Of a stretch of 64,000 bases of DNA, positions 10,340-21,200 are shown piece after piece; position 1 is the first letter of the stretch; each line of letters opens with the position of its first letter. This DNA is from Miscanthus floridulus (Eukaryota > Streptophyta > Magnoliopsida > Poales > Poaceae). The stretch spans positions 8,694,126 to 8,758,125 of the forward strand of contig NC_089593.1 of assembly GCF_019320115.1 (NCBI RefSeq), read 5' to 3'. The translations under genes and the position numbers were made by a program. The notes beneath the pieces are model-generated. The model saw nothing but the letters and a program-made list of their open reading frames with translations. It did no database searches and was not told the DNA's origin.

Positions 10340-13283
10340 TCACCCGGACTCCACCGCCGAGGCAATCTCCAGCTCGGCCCACCACAGCGGGTTATCCCTC
10401 GGCGTCACCTGCTCCGGCGACAACCCGGTGACGCCTCTCAGCGTCCTCACAACCTCGCCCATGGCCGGCCGCTTCTCCCTATCGTCCGGGCGCACGCACA
10501 GCCGCACGACGTCGCGCAGCGCCTCTAAATGTTTCTCAGGCACGGCCGACCTCACCGTCGGATCAACCATCCCACGCAGCGGCCTCTTGCCGTCCAGGTA
10601 GCTGGACGCCCAGAGGACCAGCAGGCCGTGGTCCTCGGAGAAGGGCAGCCGGCCGGAGATCACCTCCAGCAGCAGGATCCCGAACCTGTACACGATGTCC
10701 ATGTCATCCTGCTTGTCAGAGATCATCTGTGCATCCTTGCCGTCATCCTTCCAGAACTCGGTGTCGGAGATCTTGGCCGCGTAGTCCTCGGTGAGGTAGA
10801 TGGATGAGGAGCTCAGGGACGGTGGCGTCACTGGAGGGTCCAGCTGGATCATGTGCTCCAGGCAGTATGCTACACCCATGATGATGCGCAGCCGTGCAGG
10901 CCAGTCCAAATCTTCAGCTTCTCTAACTGCAGCACAGGAGGAGGAATTATTCTGTTAGCTACCTAGCAATCAATCATTGCAGACAACATGCATGTGTTCT
11001 TCAGATATCAATCAAAGCACACCTAACAGTTGCTTGGGATTCAGAAAACAGTTAGCGCTATTGCTGTCTTTCATCGGCAAAAGGCAAGAACGTTACTGTA
11101 TTTCTCCAGGCATCGAGATAGATACAGAGTGGGCACTCACTATGCAGATGCTCGAAGAGGGAACCGCAGGGAGCGTACTCGAAGACCATCATTCTTGTGA
11201 ACGGCTCATCGCATGTGCAGTAACCAAGCAAGTTCAGCAGGTTCTTATGGTTCACTCTGGACAGGACAGATATCTGAAACAGGAGCAGTTAATGTTCAGT
11301 AAGATAAGACACACAACACTACAACAGTGAAAAACTAGCTGAATTGACCATAGCTTTGCACATTGCCTAATAACCTTGTTCTTGAATTGCTCCTCAGTCC
11401 TGTCGGTCCAATCTTTGGCAGAGTTAACTGAAGTGGAGACTACTGCTATTTCGACTCCGCTTGATAGAGTTCCCTTGTAAAGCGTACAGTCGGATGAGGA
11501 GCCGATCACGTTGATGAAGTCCTCACAGGCTGCCTGTAGCTCTGCCCTTCCAAGAGATGGAACACCTGAACACACAGTATGTACAACATCACATGAGTAA
11601 GTAACTGCCATGCTGCAAAGCCAATTTATATGCAAGCAGCCTGATGAAATTAGGGGTACTCTGATGAATTGTGCCCATTTGGTTTAACCCATAAGATCCT
11701 GATGGTGAGAGACTAACCTGCCACGAAGGCTTTACTGAGTGGTCCACTGAGCCCAGTAGACCATGGCATGACAGTGGTATCCTTCTTTCGACGAGAGAAG
11801 AGTAGATACACAGTGGCAGCAGCCACAGCCACAAAGACAAGTGCTCCACCGATGGCTATTGTGTAGATTGCCCAGTGAGGTAAAGACTTGGATGAAGATG
11901 AAGGATCAACATGATGTGCCTTTGCTTCTGGGCTTTGGAGTCGTCTCTGGATAACACCCCTGATTGTTTTGTTTACTGTTAGCGCCATGGATGAATAATT
12001 GCACACAAGCTAAGGAGTGAACTTAGTGAAGTTGTAATTGACGGTTAGGAAACTACATGTAGTAAAAGAAAGAAGACTGACTTTGTTAAGGTTTTCCTGC
12101 ATGATTGCAGCGCTTCATCAGATATGCCGTCTGACATCTCTGTATGTCTGTGCAAGTCAGATGGCAATTCACCAGATAACTTGAAACCCTTGGGTAAGCT
12201 GCAGAGGCCATCATATGATTTTAGATTATGTATCGACAACTGCTGAAATTATCAGGATTTAATTTTTGCTTGGCACTTTTTTCATAATAGATCTGAAGAA
12301 TTTTTTTGTCTGACGAGCGTTGTTTCTGATGGCAGTTTGACTTAGCCTTTCCAGATTTTGCAAGTCACCATAAAAAATTCTAGGCCCTTTCCAGAGTTTG
12401 CAAGTCACCATAAAAAAATCTAGGCCCACAAAAATTAGCAGTGCAGACCATTGACTCTTTCTTTGATCTAATTAAGATTTTATATCTGTTTCTTATTTGA
12501 AACTTACTTTTTGTGTCTGAATCACACCAAGTAAACATATACAGATTAACATATCCGAAAGCAAAAAAAAGGAGCATCAAGAAATGCTCAAAAGTCAAAA
12601 CTCTCCTTTGACAAGCATAGCTTACTCTAGAATTGTCTGATTTGACTAATACCTGGTGTTGGAACCTAAAACTTACAACAGTGGGCGATAGAAAAATGAG
12701 ACAAGGACCTGTTGCAAGAGTGATTTAAATCAGGGGTACTTAGGCCCTGTTTGGAACACACGAAAGTTTCCCTATTCATGTGTTTTTGTTATGAAATTGA
12801 ACTGATTCCTGTGAAATTCCTATACGGTTCCTATGAAATCCTTTACTTTCCAAATAGGCCCTCATAATACATTCAATTTGCAACAAAGAGACACTTTACC
12901 CTGAACTCTGAATCTACTAAGGACTGAGATTTGCTGAAGCAAAACTGAAGGTTAAACGAGAGCAGCACTTACAACTCCACCACCTTGCCATCATCTGAGC
13001 AACTCACTCTCCGATTAGACGAAGATCCAGTAGGATCGCCTGCTACGCTATCTCCAAATCTCAAAAGAGGTCTCCCTGAAAAATAACACCACTAGAATTT
13101 GTTTAGGCACGAATCCATTCCAAGAACCTAGTTTCTCATCTGTTTTAATTTAATATTGCACCATCAACATTCTTTGCTACCACCTTGTTCGTTGGTGGAA
13201 GCACAAGAACCAAGCCTCTGAGACACAAGCAAGGAGAAGAGGAAGAAGTAGGCAGCAGCTCTGATGCTGCGTATGCCCACCAT
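10340..13283 (-). CDS. MRH1-like LRR receptor pseudokinase, LRR exons apparently missing
   Basis: The product resembles the plant family of Arabidopsis MRH1 and At3g56050, membrane receptor-like pseudokinases linked to root-hair growth. Exons by GT/AG and phase: 13184-13283 (signal peptide, MVGIRSIRAAAYFFLFSLL), 12973-13075 (N-cap with the CSDDGKVVEL motif), 12082-12242, 11718-11959 (transmembrane segment AIYTIAIGGALVFVAVAA), 11375-11565, 11141-11273 and 10340-10926. The last four join in phase and end in PLWWAELEIAS, the family's C-terminal hallmark. The kinase domain lacks the active-site lysine motif, HRD and DFG, so catalysis is not expected. Exon 2 ends in phase 2 but the next recognised exon starts in phase 0, and no LRR exons are visible between them. 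The gene is therefore either truncated or has an exon I missed. I infer it is transcribed but shortened. Confidence 0.75.
12350..12427. repeat. Short tandem duplication in intron
   Basis: Two copies of about 38-39 bp, each reading CTTTCCAGA...TTTGCAAGTCACCATAAAAAA...CTAGGCCC, lie back to back in the large gap between pseudokinase exons. Confidence 0.7.
12741..12863. mobile_element. MITE-like element
   Basis: The ends are imperfect inverted repeats: AGGCCCTGTTTGGAA at the left and, inverted, AGGGCCTATTTGGAA at the right. It is about 120 bp and AT-rich inside. It lies in the region where the LRR exons would be expected. Confidence 0.5.
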
Positions 13284-14563
13284 TTCTGTGTGTCCCCAAG
13301 CCGAGGCAAAGAAGAGCCCAAACCTCTTCTCTTCTTCCTACTGCAGTATGTTAAAAGAGAGAGTGAGAACAAGGGAGCTGAGAGAATAAGAGGGGCACCA
13401 CCACCACCATCAAGTTTACCTGTAAAGCCTGGTGACTGACTGACTGTACAAGTAAGCTTAGCGATGTCGGAAAGCTCACACTGTGCGAGGGTCACACACA
13501 CGGATTGGATTTGATTGGATTGCGTACCACCGCAAGAAACGAATCGTGATGCCATAATCGAATAACCTCCATTTGTTTGATCCCCTCCCCTGCAAGATAT
13601 CATAAAAGGGACGTTGTTGTGCTTAGTTTTCAGGATGGAAGATGACAAACATGTGGGGGGGAAAAGGAGGCAGAAAAGTAGTGGAGGATCCAAGAACTGC
13701 AGCTGTGGAAGTAAAGAATCCACACTAGTGTGTCTAAGCTAGATGGGATTTCCGGTCAGGTGGAATATTGAAGAATATATCGGAAGATAGAACAGGGACA
13801 GCGGGAAGGATTCACAGAAGCCAAACCCGGCAGCAAAAGAGAAGCTTGCCTAGGAGTCAGGAGGATGCCCGCCCCAATCTACAGCCCCCATCCTGCCATT
13901 CCTCCAGGTTCTTCAGGAGCAAGCTGCAAAGGAACGCCAATCAGGAATTCAGGAGAGAGCAAAAGCAAGCAGCTATATATGTCTTGCTGGGGGATAAAAC
14001 GAAGGAACTGGAGAAGCCAAAGGAATAGCTAGGATCTTCTCTTTCCGTACCTGTAAAGCTCCCCAACAGGATACTGAAGTGCATGCAATCCGGTGGACTG
14101 GAGTATGGAGGATGTCTGTCTGTCCGTCTCCGTCCGTTTGTGGGCAGCCAGATACGCAACGAGATGCAGCAGCCATCTCCCATCTGGGCTGCTTCCTAAC
14201 TGGTTGCCCGTCCAACACATGGAAATTTCCTTTGCTTCACTAATTATTAATTAATTATATGGACCACCAAACGTGACTCGCCAAGAACCTATCGTAGGCA
14301 GTGTCCTTCGACAATTTTGTAGACACATGCCAAGTCTATCCAGGATTCAACGCCTAGTAGGTTTGGTGGATGTTACACGTAACTTCGGTACTACTACTAC
14401 CTTTGACGTGTTCTACGTACTCTAATGGACATTCAGACATTTTCGCTAAACCAAGCACTGTGCAAGCATAGACATTGATGTATGTGCATGCGTATTTACT
14501 TCTATGAATACATTGTTTACACACCTTATTATCTATATAAACGTCTTTAAGGGACTTTGCCGA
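13284..14563. other. 5' leader and upstream region of the pseudokinase gene
   Basis: A possible 5'-leader donor (CAG|GTAAAC on the minus strand) lies near 13415. A 192-codon open frame on the minus strand (13145-13723) overlaps coding exon 1 in another frame and matches no family. The region 14230-14563 is AT-rich with no gene seen. Confidence 0.4.
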
Positions 14564-15332
14564 CATATCTTACATTAAAAAAAACAACATATGCATCTGG
14601 GTGCCGATGGACAAGTCATCAACCACTAAAAAAAAACTAAAAGTATGAGCATCTAAGAGTGTTGGAGACTCAAACATAGGTTTATTAGAGCACGTAAGTA
14701 TAGTAAAGGGCTGTAATTGAGCTGTATGATGAGGTGGAGGAGAGAGAGGAGAAGCGGGCTGCAAAGTTTACAGCCGGCTTGGGCACAAGAATTAAGAAAC
14801 TTTGTGAGAGAGACAAATGGACTATGTATTAATAGTGAAGATGTAACTACTATATGGGTGAGCTGAGAGGTAGGCTGTACCTGTTTTCGCAATTTTGTGC
14901 CAATTTTGCATATCACCTACCTCGTGTCTTTGTGAGTCACTAGTCACCATATCTTACATTAAAAAAAAACAACATATGCATCTGGGTGCCGATGGACAAG
15001 TCATCAACCACTAAAAAAAACTAAAAGTATGAGCATCTAAGAGTGTTGGAGACTCAAACATAGGTTTATTAGAGCACGTAAGTATAGTAAAGGGCTGTAA
15101 TTGAGTTGTATGATGAGGTGGAGGAGAGAGAGGAGAAGCGGGCTGCAGAGTTTACAGCCGGCTTGGGCACAAGAATTAAGAAACTTTGTGAGAGAGACAA
15201 ATGGACTATGTATTAATAGTGAAGATGTAACTACTATATGGGTGAGCTGAGAGGTAGGCTGTACCCGTTTTCGCAATTTTGTGCCAATTTTGCATATCAC
15301 CTACCTTCGTGTCTTTGTGAGTCACTAGTCAC
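14564..15332. repeat. 384-bp tandem duplication (two copies)
   Basis: Copy 1 is 14564-14947 and copy 2 is 14948-15332, head to tail with no spacer. They are nearly identical; a matching 87-codon open frame on the minus strand differs at one residue (Q/R). Both copies end in CTTTGTGAGTCACTAGTCAC. No transposon ends are seen, so unequal recombination or replication slippage of a unique sequence is the simplest origin. Confidence 0.9.
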
Positions 15333-15930
15333 CATAGCTATGGACTGTGTCAAATAATTTAATTGCTTGATCAAGTAGACTCAATACAAATACCATATAT
15401 TAGAATGGTAGTAAGACTTGTTTTTTTTATCAGACCTAAAACTATCCGACGTTTGATTTATTCTTATTCTTATTTGGTGTGTTTTGTTTGTTTTCTTTGG
15501 CATCAAAACCACCAAGACACACCAATACTATTTCTTCAATAGTTAGTCAAACTTGGAGGGTTAGAAACATTATTGACTGGGCCGCTGCTTTTGTTCTGTA
15601 GTTTGGATAACAAGGAACGTGTTGTTTCATAAAGGTCGCTCAAAAACTTTTTTTCAAGTTCTTTTCAAAGGATACATTTGCTACAAATTTGAACTCTATT
15701 ACAACGCTCGGATGAAGGCAAGGAACGGATTGCTTGAAAGCTACTAGAATCAAGAGCCATATAGTTTTTCGCATCGATTGAATGGTCTTTTAGACTTTAG
15801 TTATAAGTCTATACTGGGTTTAATTTTTGGGCGTGACCGATGAGTGAAAGGTTGAAACCATTTTTTTTTTGTTATCTAAAAAATACCATATAGCCGAGGC
15901 GATTCCAAACTCCAAGCCACGTATAATATA
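15333..15930. other. AT-rich intergenic DNA, nothing recognised
   Basis: No coding region, RNA gene or transposon end was recognised. Confidence 0.4.
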
Positions 15931-16272
15931 GGGTTAATTCGAAAGATGCCATTACAATTCTCTGGCCCCCTCGCCAACCATTGCCCATTGGCCTTGTGGA
16001 GGTTTGGCCGAGCTGGAGGAAGGAGAAGACATGTGGAGGGGATGACGTCTGGGCCTCGCATGTCATTGAGATAGAGAGAGGGGTTGTAGTAGGGGTATTT
16101 TGGGACATACGAAAGTACAGACATCTGCAGGTAGGACACAGGTCATTGAAAGCGTACAAATGGCATTTCTCATGTTCAACACGAATTTATAATGGCATGT
16201 TTACAATATCATGAACAGTAATTGTATTCTTTAAAACTCGAAGAATTGTAATGACACCATTCGAATTAACCC
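15931..16272. mobile_element. 342-bp MITE with 7-bp target duplication
   Basis: The ends GGGTTAATTCGAA and, inverted, GGGTTAATTCGAA are followed by further matching bases, giving inverted repeats of about 35 bp with few mismatches. Identical TAATATA copies flank it (15924-15930 and 16273-16279). The centre is GC-richer and has short frames with no known domain. The superfamily is not clear from a 7-bp duplication. Confidence 0.8.
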
Positions 16273-16279
16273 TAATATA

Positions 16280-17023
16280 TAGATATATAATATATGATGG
16301 TGATGTGTGCAGGAAATCGTCTCCTCACGTCGCTCCTCGTTAAATTTACTGAGCTGATGTGTGCATTTGATTTTTCTTTTCTACACTATTAGTTGATGTG
16401 TCTATACATTAGAGAGACAATCTGTACTATTCCCATCTTCACTTAGCTTTTATAATATTTTTGGACCGTGCCTTCGCTAGCGCTGCACTTTTGTTTAGTT
16501 TATTTGTTTGTCCTCGGCAAGCTCATGGCTTAACCATTGATGTTACTGTACCAGAGCAAGTTTATTTTGATGATGACCTCATCTTTACCATCCTCTTCTC
16601 CATGCAAATTAAATGATGGGAAAGACAGGCCTCTGTTTGCCAAATTTATCTCTGCTAACACAAGCAGCTAGCATGGATATAATGACACATTTGATTGCTA
16701 CCTCCTCCATTCCGAATTATAAGTTATTTTAGCTTTTCTATTAGATATACGCTCGTTTTGTTGATGCTAATTTCAGAAATGAACTACTTGGCTTAGTAAA
16801 GATCATAAACTAACCTGAGTTATTGTGTTTCTTAAATGCTAATTAAATAATGAAACGGTCACCTACCATTTAGCTATTATTCAGATTAGTCAATTAGCCA
16901 ATCAGCTATATATTTAAACGGATTGAATGGCCAATTACATGGGATTAACAGTCCAATTAAATAGAAATGGCATACCATCACGTAAAGTTTAGGCTAACAA
17001 TGGTGAGAATTTTGTATGTGGTG
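16280..17023. other. AT-rich intergenic DNA, nothing recognised
   Basis: No gene or complete transposon was recognised in this stretch. Confidence 0.4.
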
Positions 17024-17157
17024 AATGGCCCTGTTCACTTGTCTTATAATCCGTACTTTTCATCTTATTTTTTTAGCTGGAATAGTGTTTTTTTCTCACA
17101 ACAAATCAGCCGGAACAAGGTTTCGGCTTGTTTTTTCAGCGAAGCGAACGGGGCCAT
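17024..17157. mobile_element. hAT-like MITE
   Basis: The ends AATGGCCCTGTTCACT and, inverted, AATGGCCCCGTTCGCT form an imperfect 16-bp terminal repeat. The centre has TCTCACAACAAATCAGC, shared with 10108-10223. Length is 134 bp. Confidence 0.65.
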
Positions 17158-17437
17158 TACTCTCTCAAGAAAAGATTAGATTGAGCTGTGAGGAAGGTTC
17201 GTGTTGCATATTTCATGGCGTATGTCATTGTCATCCTGCATAAGCGGTAGGTTGTTCATCTCATATCATGTTTAGAGAACATGCAGAATTAAATTCAACA
17301 TGTGTGTGGGTCACGCATGTTCCAAAATCACACGGCACTAGGATTGGGTCATCAAACCCATGAAGCGGGTCATCTCCTGTGTCCTGCGTTTCAATATTTG
17401 ATTTAATAAAAAACCACTGATGCAAACACCATCGTCT

Positions 17438-17509
17438 GGGTGTTTGGTCTAGTGGTATGATTCTCGCTTCGGGCGCGAGAGGTCGCGAGTTCGATTCTCG
17501 CAACACCCC
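17438..17509 (+). tRNA. tRNA-Pro (anticodon CGG)
   Basis: The 72-nt sequence folds as a standard tRNA. The 7-bp acceptor stem is GGGTGTT with AACACCC. The anticodon arm is CTCGC-TTCGGGC-GCGAG, with anticodon CGG at 17470-17472. The T arm is GCGAG-TTCGATT-CTCGC. The A box (TGGTCTAGTGG) and B box (AGTTCGATTCT) are present. No CCA is encoded, as expected for a nuclear gene, and no intron is seen. A T-rich stretch after the gene (17512-17517 and 17537-17548) can end RNA polymerase III transcription. Confidence 0.95.
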
Positions 17510-17517
17510 ATGTTTTT

Positions 17518-18247
17518 AGCATTCAGGTCCTGAGATTTTTTAATTTTTACATTCAGGTCCTCCTTTCTCTGTCTGTGCTTCTCTGCATATTTAGGCATCT
17601 TATTGGGTTTTCTTTTCTTTTTTTCCTCTCTGTTTGTCCTGCCCATCTCACGCATATGCCTTTATCTGGCCAGGCCAAACACTTACCTGTTAAGTTGGTG
17701 CAGTAGTTGTTTAGAAACAAGCGCATGTGCATCACACGACACTTACACGTGGTTAGCTCGTGCTTGTCCATGGCAAGCATTTAGACAACCCAAACGTGCT
17801 ACAACAGCACAGCCCCACGATCTGCCTCCCCCAACCCGTACCCATGTGGATCGTTGCAAGCACATCCTCATGCAACACCATCAAAGGTTGAAGGCCGAAT
17901 ATTTCTGTAGTCCCCAAATTTTAAAGTGAGCACGACATGCCACCAACACATATTCGCTATGCCAGGAAACAGCGCACTTACATCACAGAAACCGCAACCA
18001 GAATAACGTCACACTGTCACATGCATTTTCAAGTACTAGGACAACATTTAGCGACAACAGGGCCATGCATTAACTATCATGATGTTATGCTCAAGAATTC
18101 CATAACGGTGACCCAAACCTAAGCGACAATTCCCAGCCAACTCTACGCTTAAACCAAATCTAGTTCACGGTTGCATTCGCAACTTATACACTCGATCCTT
18201 CTGACAATTATAGCACAGGATCATGTAAACGGGCAGCAAGCCCCTCT
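17518..18247. other. Intergenic DNA and 3' untranslated region of the E1 gene
   Basis: It lies between the tRNA and the E1 stop codon. The part next to 18248 should hold the E1 3' untranslated region. No other gene is recognised. Confidence 0.4.
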
Positions 18248-21200
18248 TTACCGAAAGTAGATGGACACGAGCGGGATGTCGACGTCATTGTCGTCGTCAT
18301 CCTCACAGGCCACCACAACGTCCAGATGGCGGCGGTACGAAGGCACCTCCACCTTGGCCACCTCTCTGGCCACATCCACCACCTTCTTGTCCAGCCGATC
18401 CTTGTGCCTAGGGAACATGGAGTTGTACAGCAGCGCGGTCCCACAGGATATGCTGTACGCATTCAAGCCCTTCTCCTTGAGCCACTCCAGGAGCTCCCTC
18501 AGCGTGATGTTGCCAGTTATGGTCCATCGGTCCCAGACGGTCCACGACATGTCTTGGTGCTTCATGGTCTTGGGTGGCACAGGTTCCGCCATGGAGAAGA
18601 GGGGGATTGCAAGGTTCGCAAATGTGTTCCGGTAGTCTTCAACCTTGTGCCCACCAGCAAGAACTTTGTAAAGCTCCAGGCAGACGAGGCCAGTGGCCAT
18701 TGCAGTTGAGGTGGCGATGGCTGGGATGATTCTTCCAGCTATGAACTTTGCCTTCAACTTGTCAACTTCAGGGATGCTGTAGTTCCTAGCCCGCATGTTG
18801 GCAAAACCAGCAATCAAGTCCATATGGAAATTGGTATCATCATCCTGCATATAAGAAAATTACTCAGCATTGAACTTCTGGATGTATAATAGTTTTCATC
18901 CTAGAGACATGGATACCCACCAAGAAACAGCTAAAAGAAATTAGGCATCTAACAGAAGCTATACGGTACAGAAGGTTTTAGAAGTGATTAAATGGATCTA
19001 CTAACCTTCTCAAACTGTATAGGGTTCATATGGAATCCTGGTGGCAATGTTTTAGAAATTGCTTCCAGCTTCGCAATAAGCTCTTCAATGACGGCAGCAT
19101 CATCAACAGACGCAGAGGAAAGGCTAGTAGCCTTCTCATCTGTCTCTATCTTAACACCCTGTTTTGGTTGGAAATCCGGAACAATGACCTTGTCTACAGC
19201 TTCAGCCAGTTTCGTTGGGTTTTTCACCCAATCAGGTATGGGTATTCCAAATGTCTCTGCCCTTAATATAGAAGCAGCCAACAAGAAATTAAGGTGACTT
19301 GAGTCGGAAGATGAGAACTCCAGAGGTCGCGGGAACCGCTTAGGAGCAGACCAGAAAGGAGCACCAGAGCTAGTCATTGCGTCTTCAGGGAAAGTGAATG
19401 TCAGCTGCTTTACACGGTTGGAGAAATAATCCTCAAACCTAATATAAACCATCAACAAAAAACAGAGGAGCGAGAATCATTAGACCTATACTAGTTCAAC
19501 GCGAGTGCAGTGAAATAAATGTGAAACTAAGCTGGTGCATGCAGCTACAAGATCAACTATGCAAATTAAGCAACAATGGTGCAAGGGGTAGAGAAGGGGT
19601 GCACAACTTACTTAAGCCGGGCCCAGGTAATACAATCTTGGAATGTCTCACACTTGTCTGTCTCAAGGCATTCAATAACTCGCTCAAGTTGGTCCCTAGC
19701 CTGTGCATCACCAGCAGTTCTTGCTGCGGTTGCATATCCACCGGAGTTCGACAGGAAAGCATTTACTTCGGTGGGAGTCTTCTCAAGTAGACCCTCAAAC
19801 TCAGACCTAGCCCAGGTCAAGCAGTGATCAATATTGTGAGGAAATGAATGTACAGTGCACATAGGTGCCTGCTTTTCTGGTGGATCTCTGGATGCCCCAT
19901 AGTTTTCTGTTAGGAGAGGAATGACCATCTGTGTGTTGCACTTGGCACCCAGAGTACCCGATTCAAGAAGTGGCTTCTGGAAATATACACATCTGGAGTC
20001 AATGTACATTCTTGCAGTGACATTGTCCAACGCATTAACAACAGCATCCAAGCTCTCCCAAAAGGCATCATTGAACACATTTTCAGTCTCAGGACTTGCT
20101 CTGTTCTGAAGGGCCTCCACATGAAGCTTAGGATTAATTGCCATAGCAGCAGTTGCAGCAACTGTGGACTTGGGCTGTCCAATGTTCCAGTCACGGAAGA
20201 GAAACTGGCGACTCAGATTGCTTCTCTCTATAACATCATCATCTGTCACAGTCAGCTTCCCATTTTGACTGCAAGAAATACCCATCAACGCAAGGTTCTT
20301 CAAGAATTCACATCCAAGAGCCCCAGAACCAACCATGAAGATTTTTGACTGCTCCAGTTTCTTTTGAAGTTTAGCCCCAAAGACACTAATTTGTGCATCA
20401 TATCTACTGTTCTCTGGCTTCAAATCACTAGGCTCCAACGGTTCAACTGGCAGAGATTCAACAGAATCAAAGTAGAAGAACTGTAAAATCAAATCCGCAC
20501 ATTAATATTACAAATTATCTGCAAACATATACTCTCCAGTCAAATATTCTCAAACAATTTTTAACTTATACAGTCCCCAAGATGCAAATTTAGCTACAAT
20601 TTTCTATTAGGATATATTCTAATGAATTTAGGATATTATGGAAGGGCGGGCCTGGTGCAAGCGGTAGAGTCTTACCGCCTGTGACCGGAAGGTCCCGGGT
20701 TCGAGTCGCGGTCTCCTCGCATTGCACAGGCAAGGGTAAGGCTTGCCACTAACACCCTTCCCCAGACCCCGCACAGAGCGGGAGCTCTCTGCACTGGGTA
20801 CGCCCTTTTTTTAATTTAGGATATTATGGAAGTTCTCTTCAAGGAAAATCTACACATACGACCTTTAATGTTTCCAAACTAAATATATTTTATAAGTTAA
20901 TAGACTTTAAAAGTTCAGAAGTTTGATCGGATCTTGTCTAAAACATCTATCATTTGTGACAAGGGAAAACAGAAATATAGAATATCATACTATATATAAT
21001 TAAAGAAAGAAGCAACAGTCATACCTGGTAAAGTGGATGGAATTTCCCTGAGCATGCTTTAACAACCTCCTGACCTACAATACCACCAAACATTGCAGCC
21101 ATAGGATTCAAAACAGCCCTGGAACCACTTGCGAAATGCTGCAGGAGCTTCTTGTCAATTTCTTCAAGCTTGCTATCACCAAGAGTTTCATTAATACTAA

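Noticed and set aside
13145..13723. 192-codon open frame on the minus strand upstream of the pseudokinase
   Set aside because: It has no family signature and overlaps coding exon 1 in a different frame. The signal-peptide frame from 13283 fits the family better.
14564..15332. The two 384-bp copies as a pair of LTRs
   Set aside because: They abut directly, with no interior, no primer site and no TG...CA ends.
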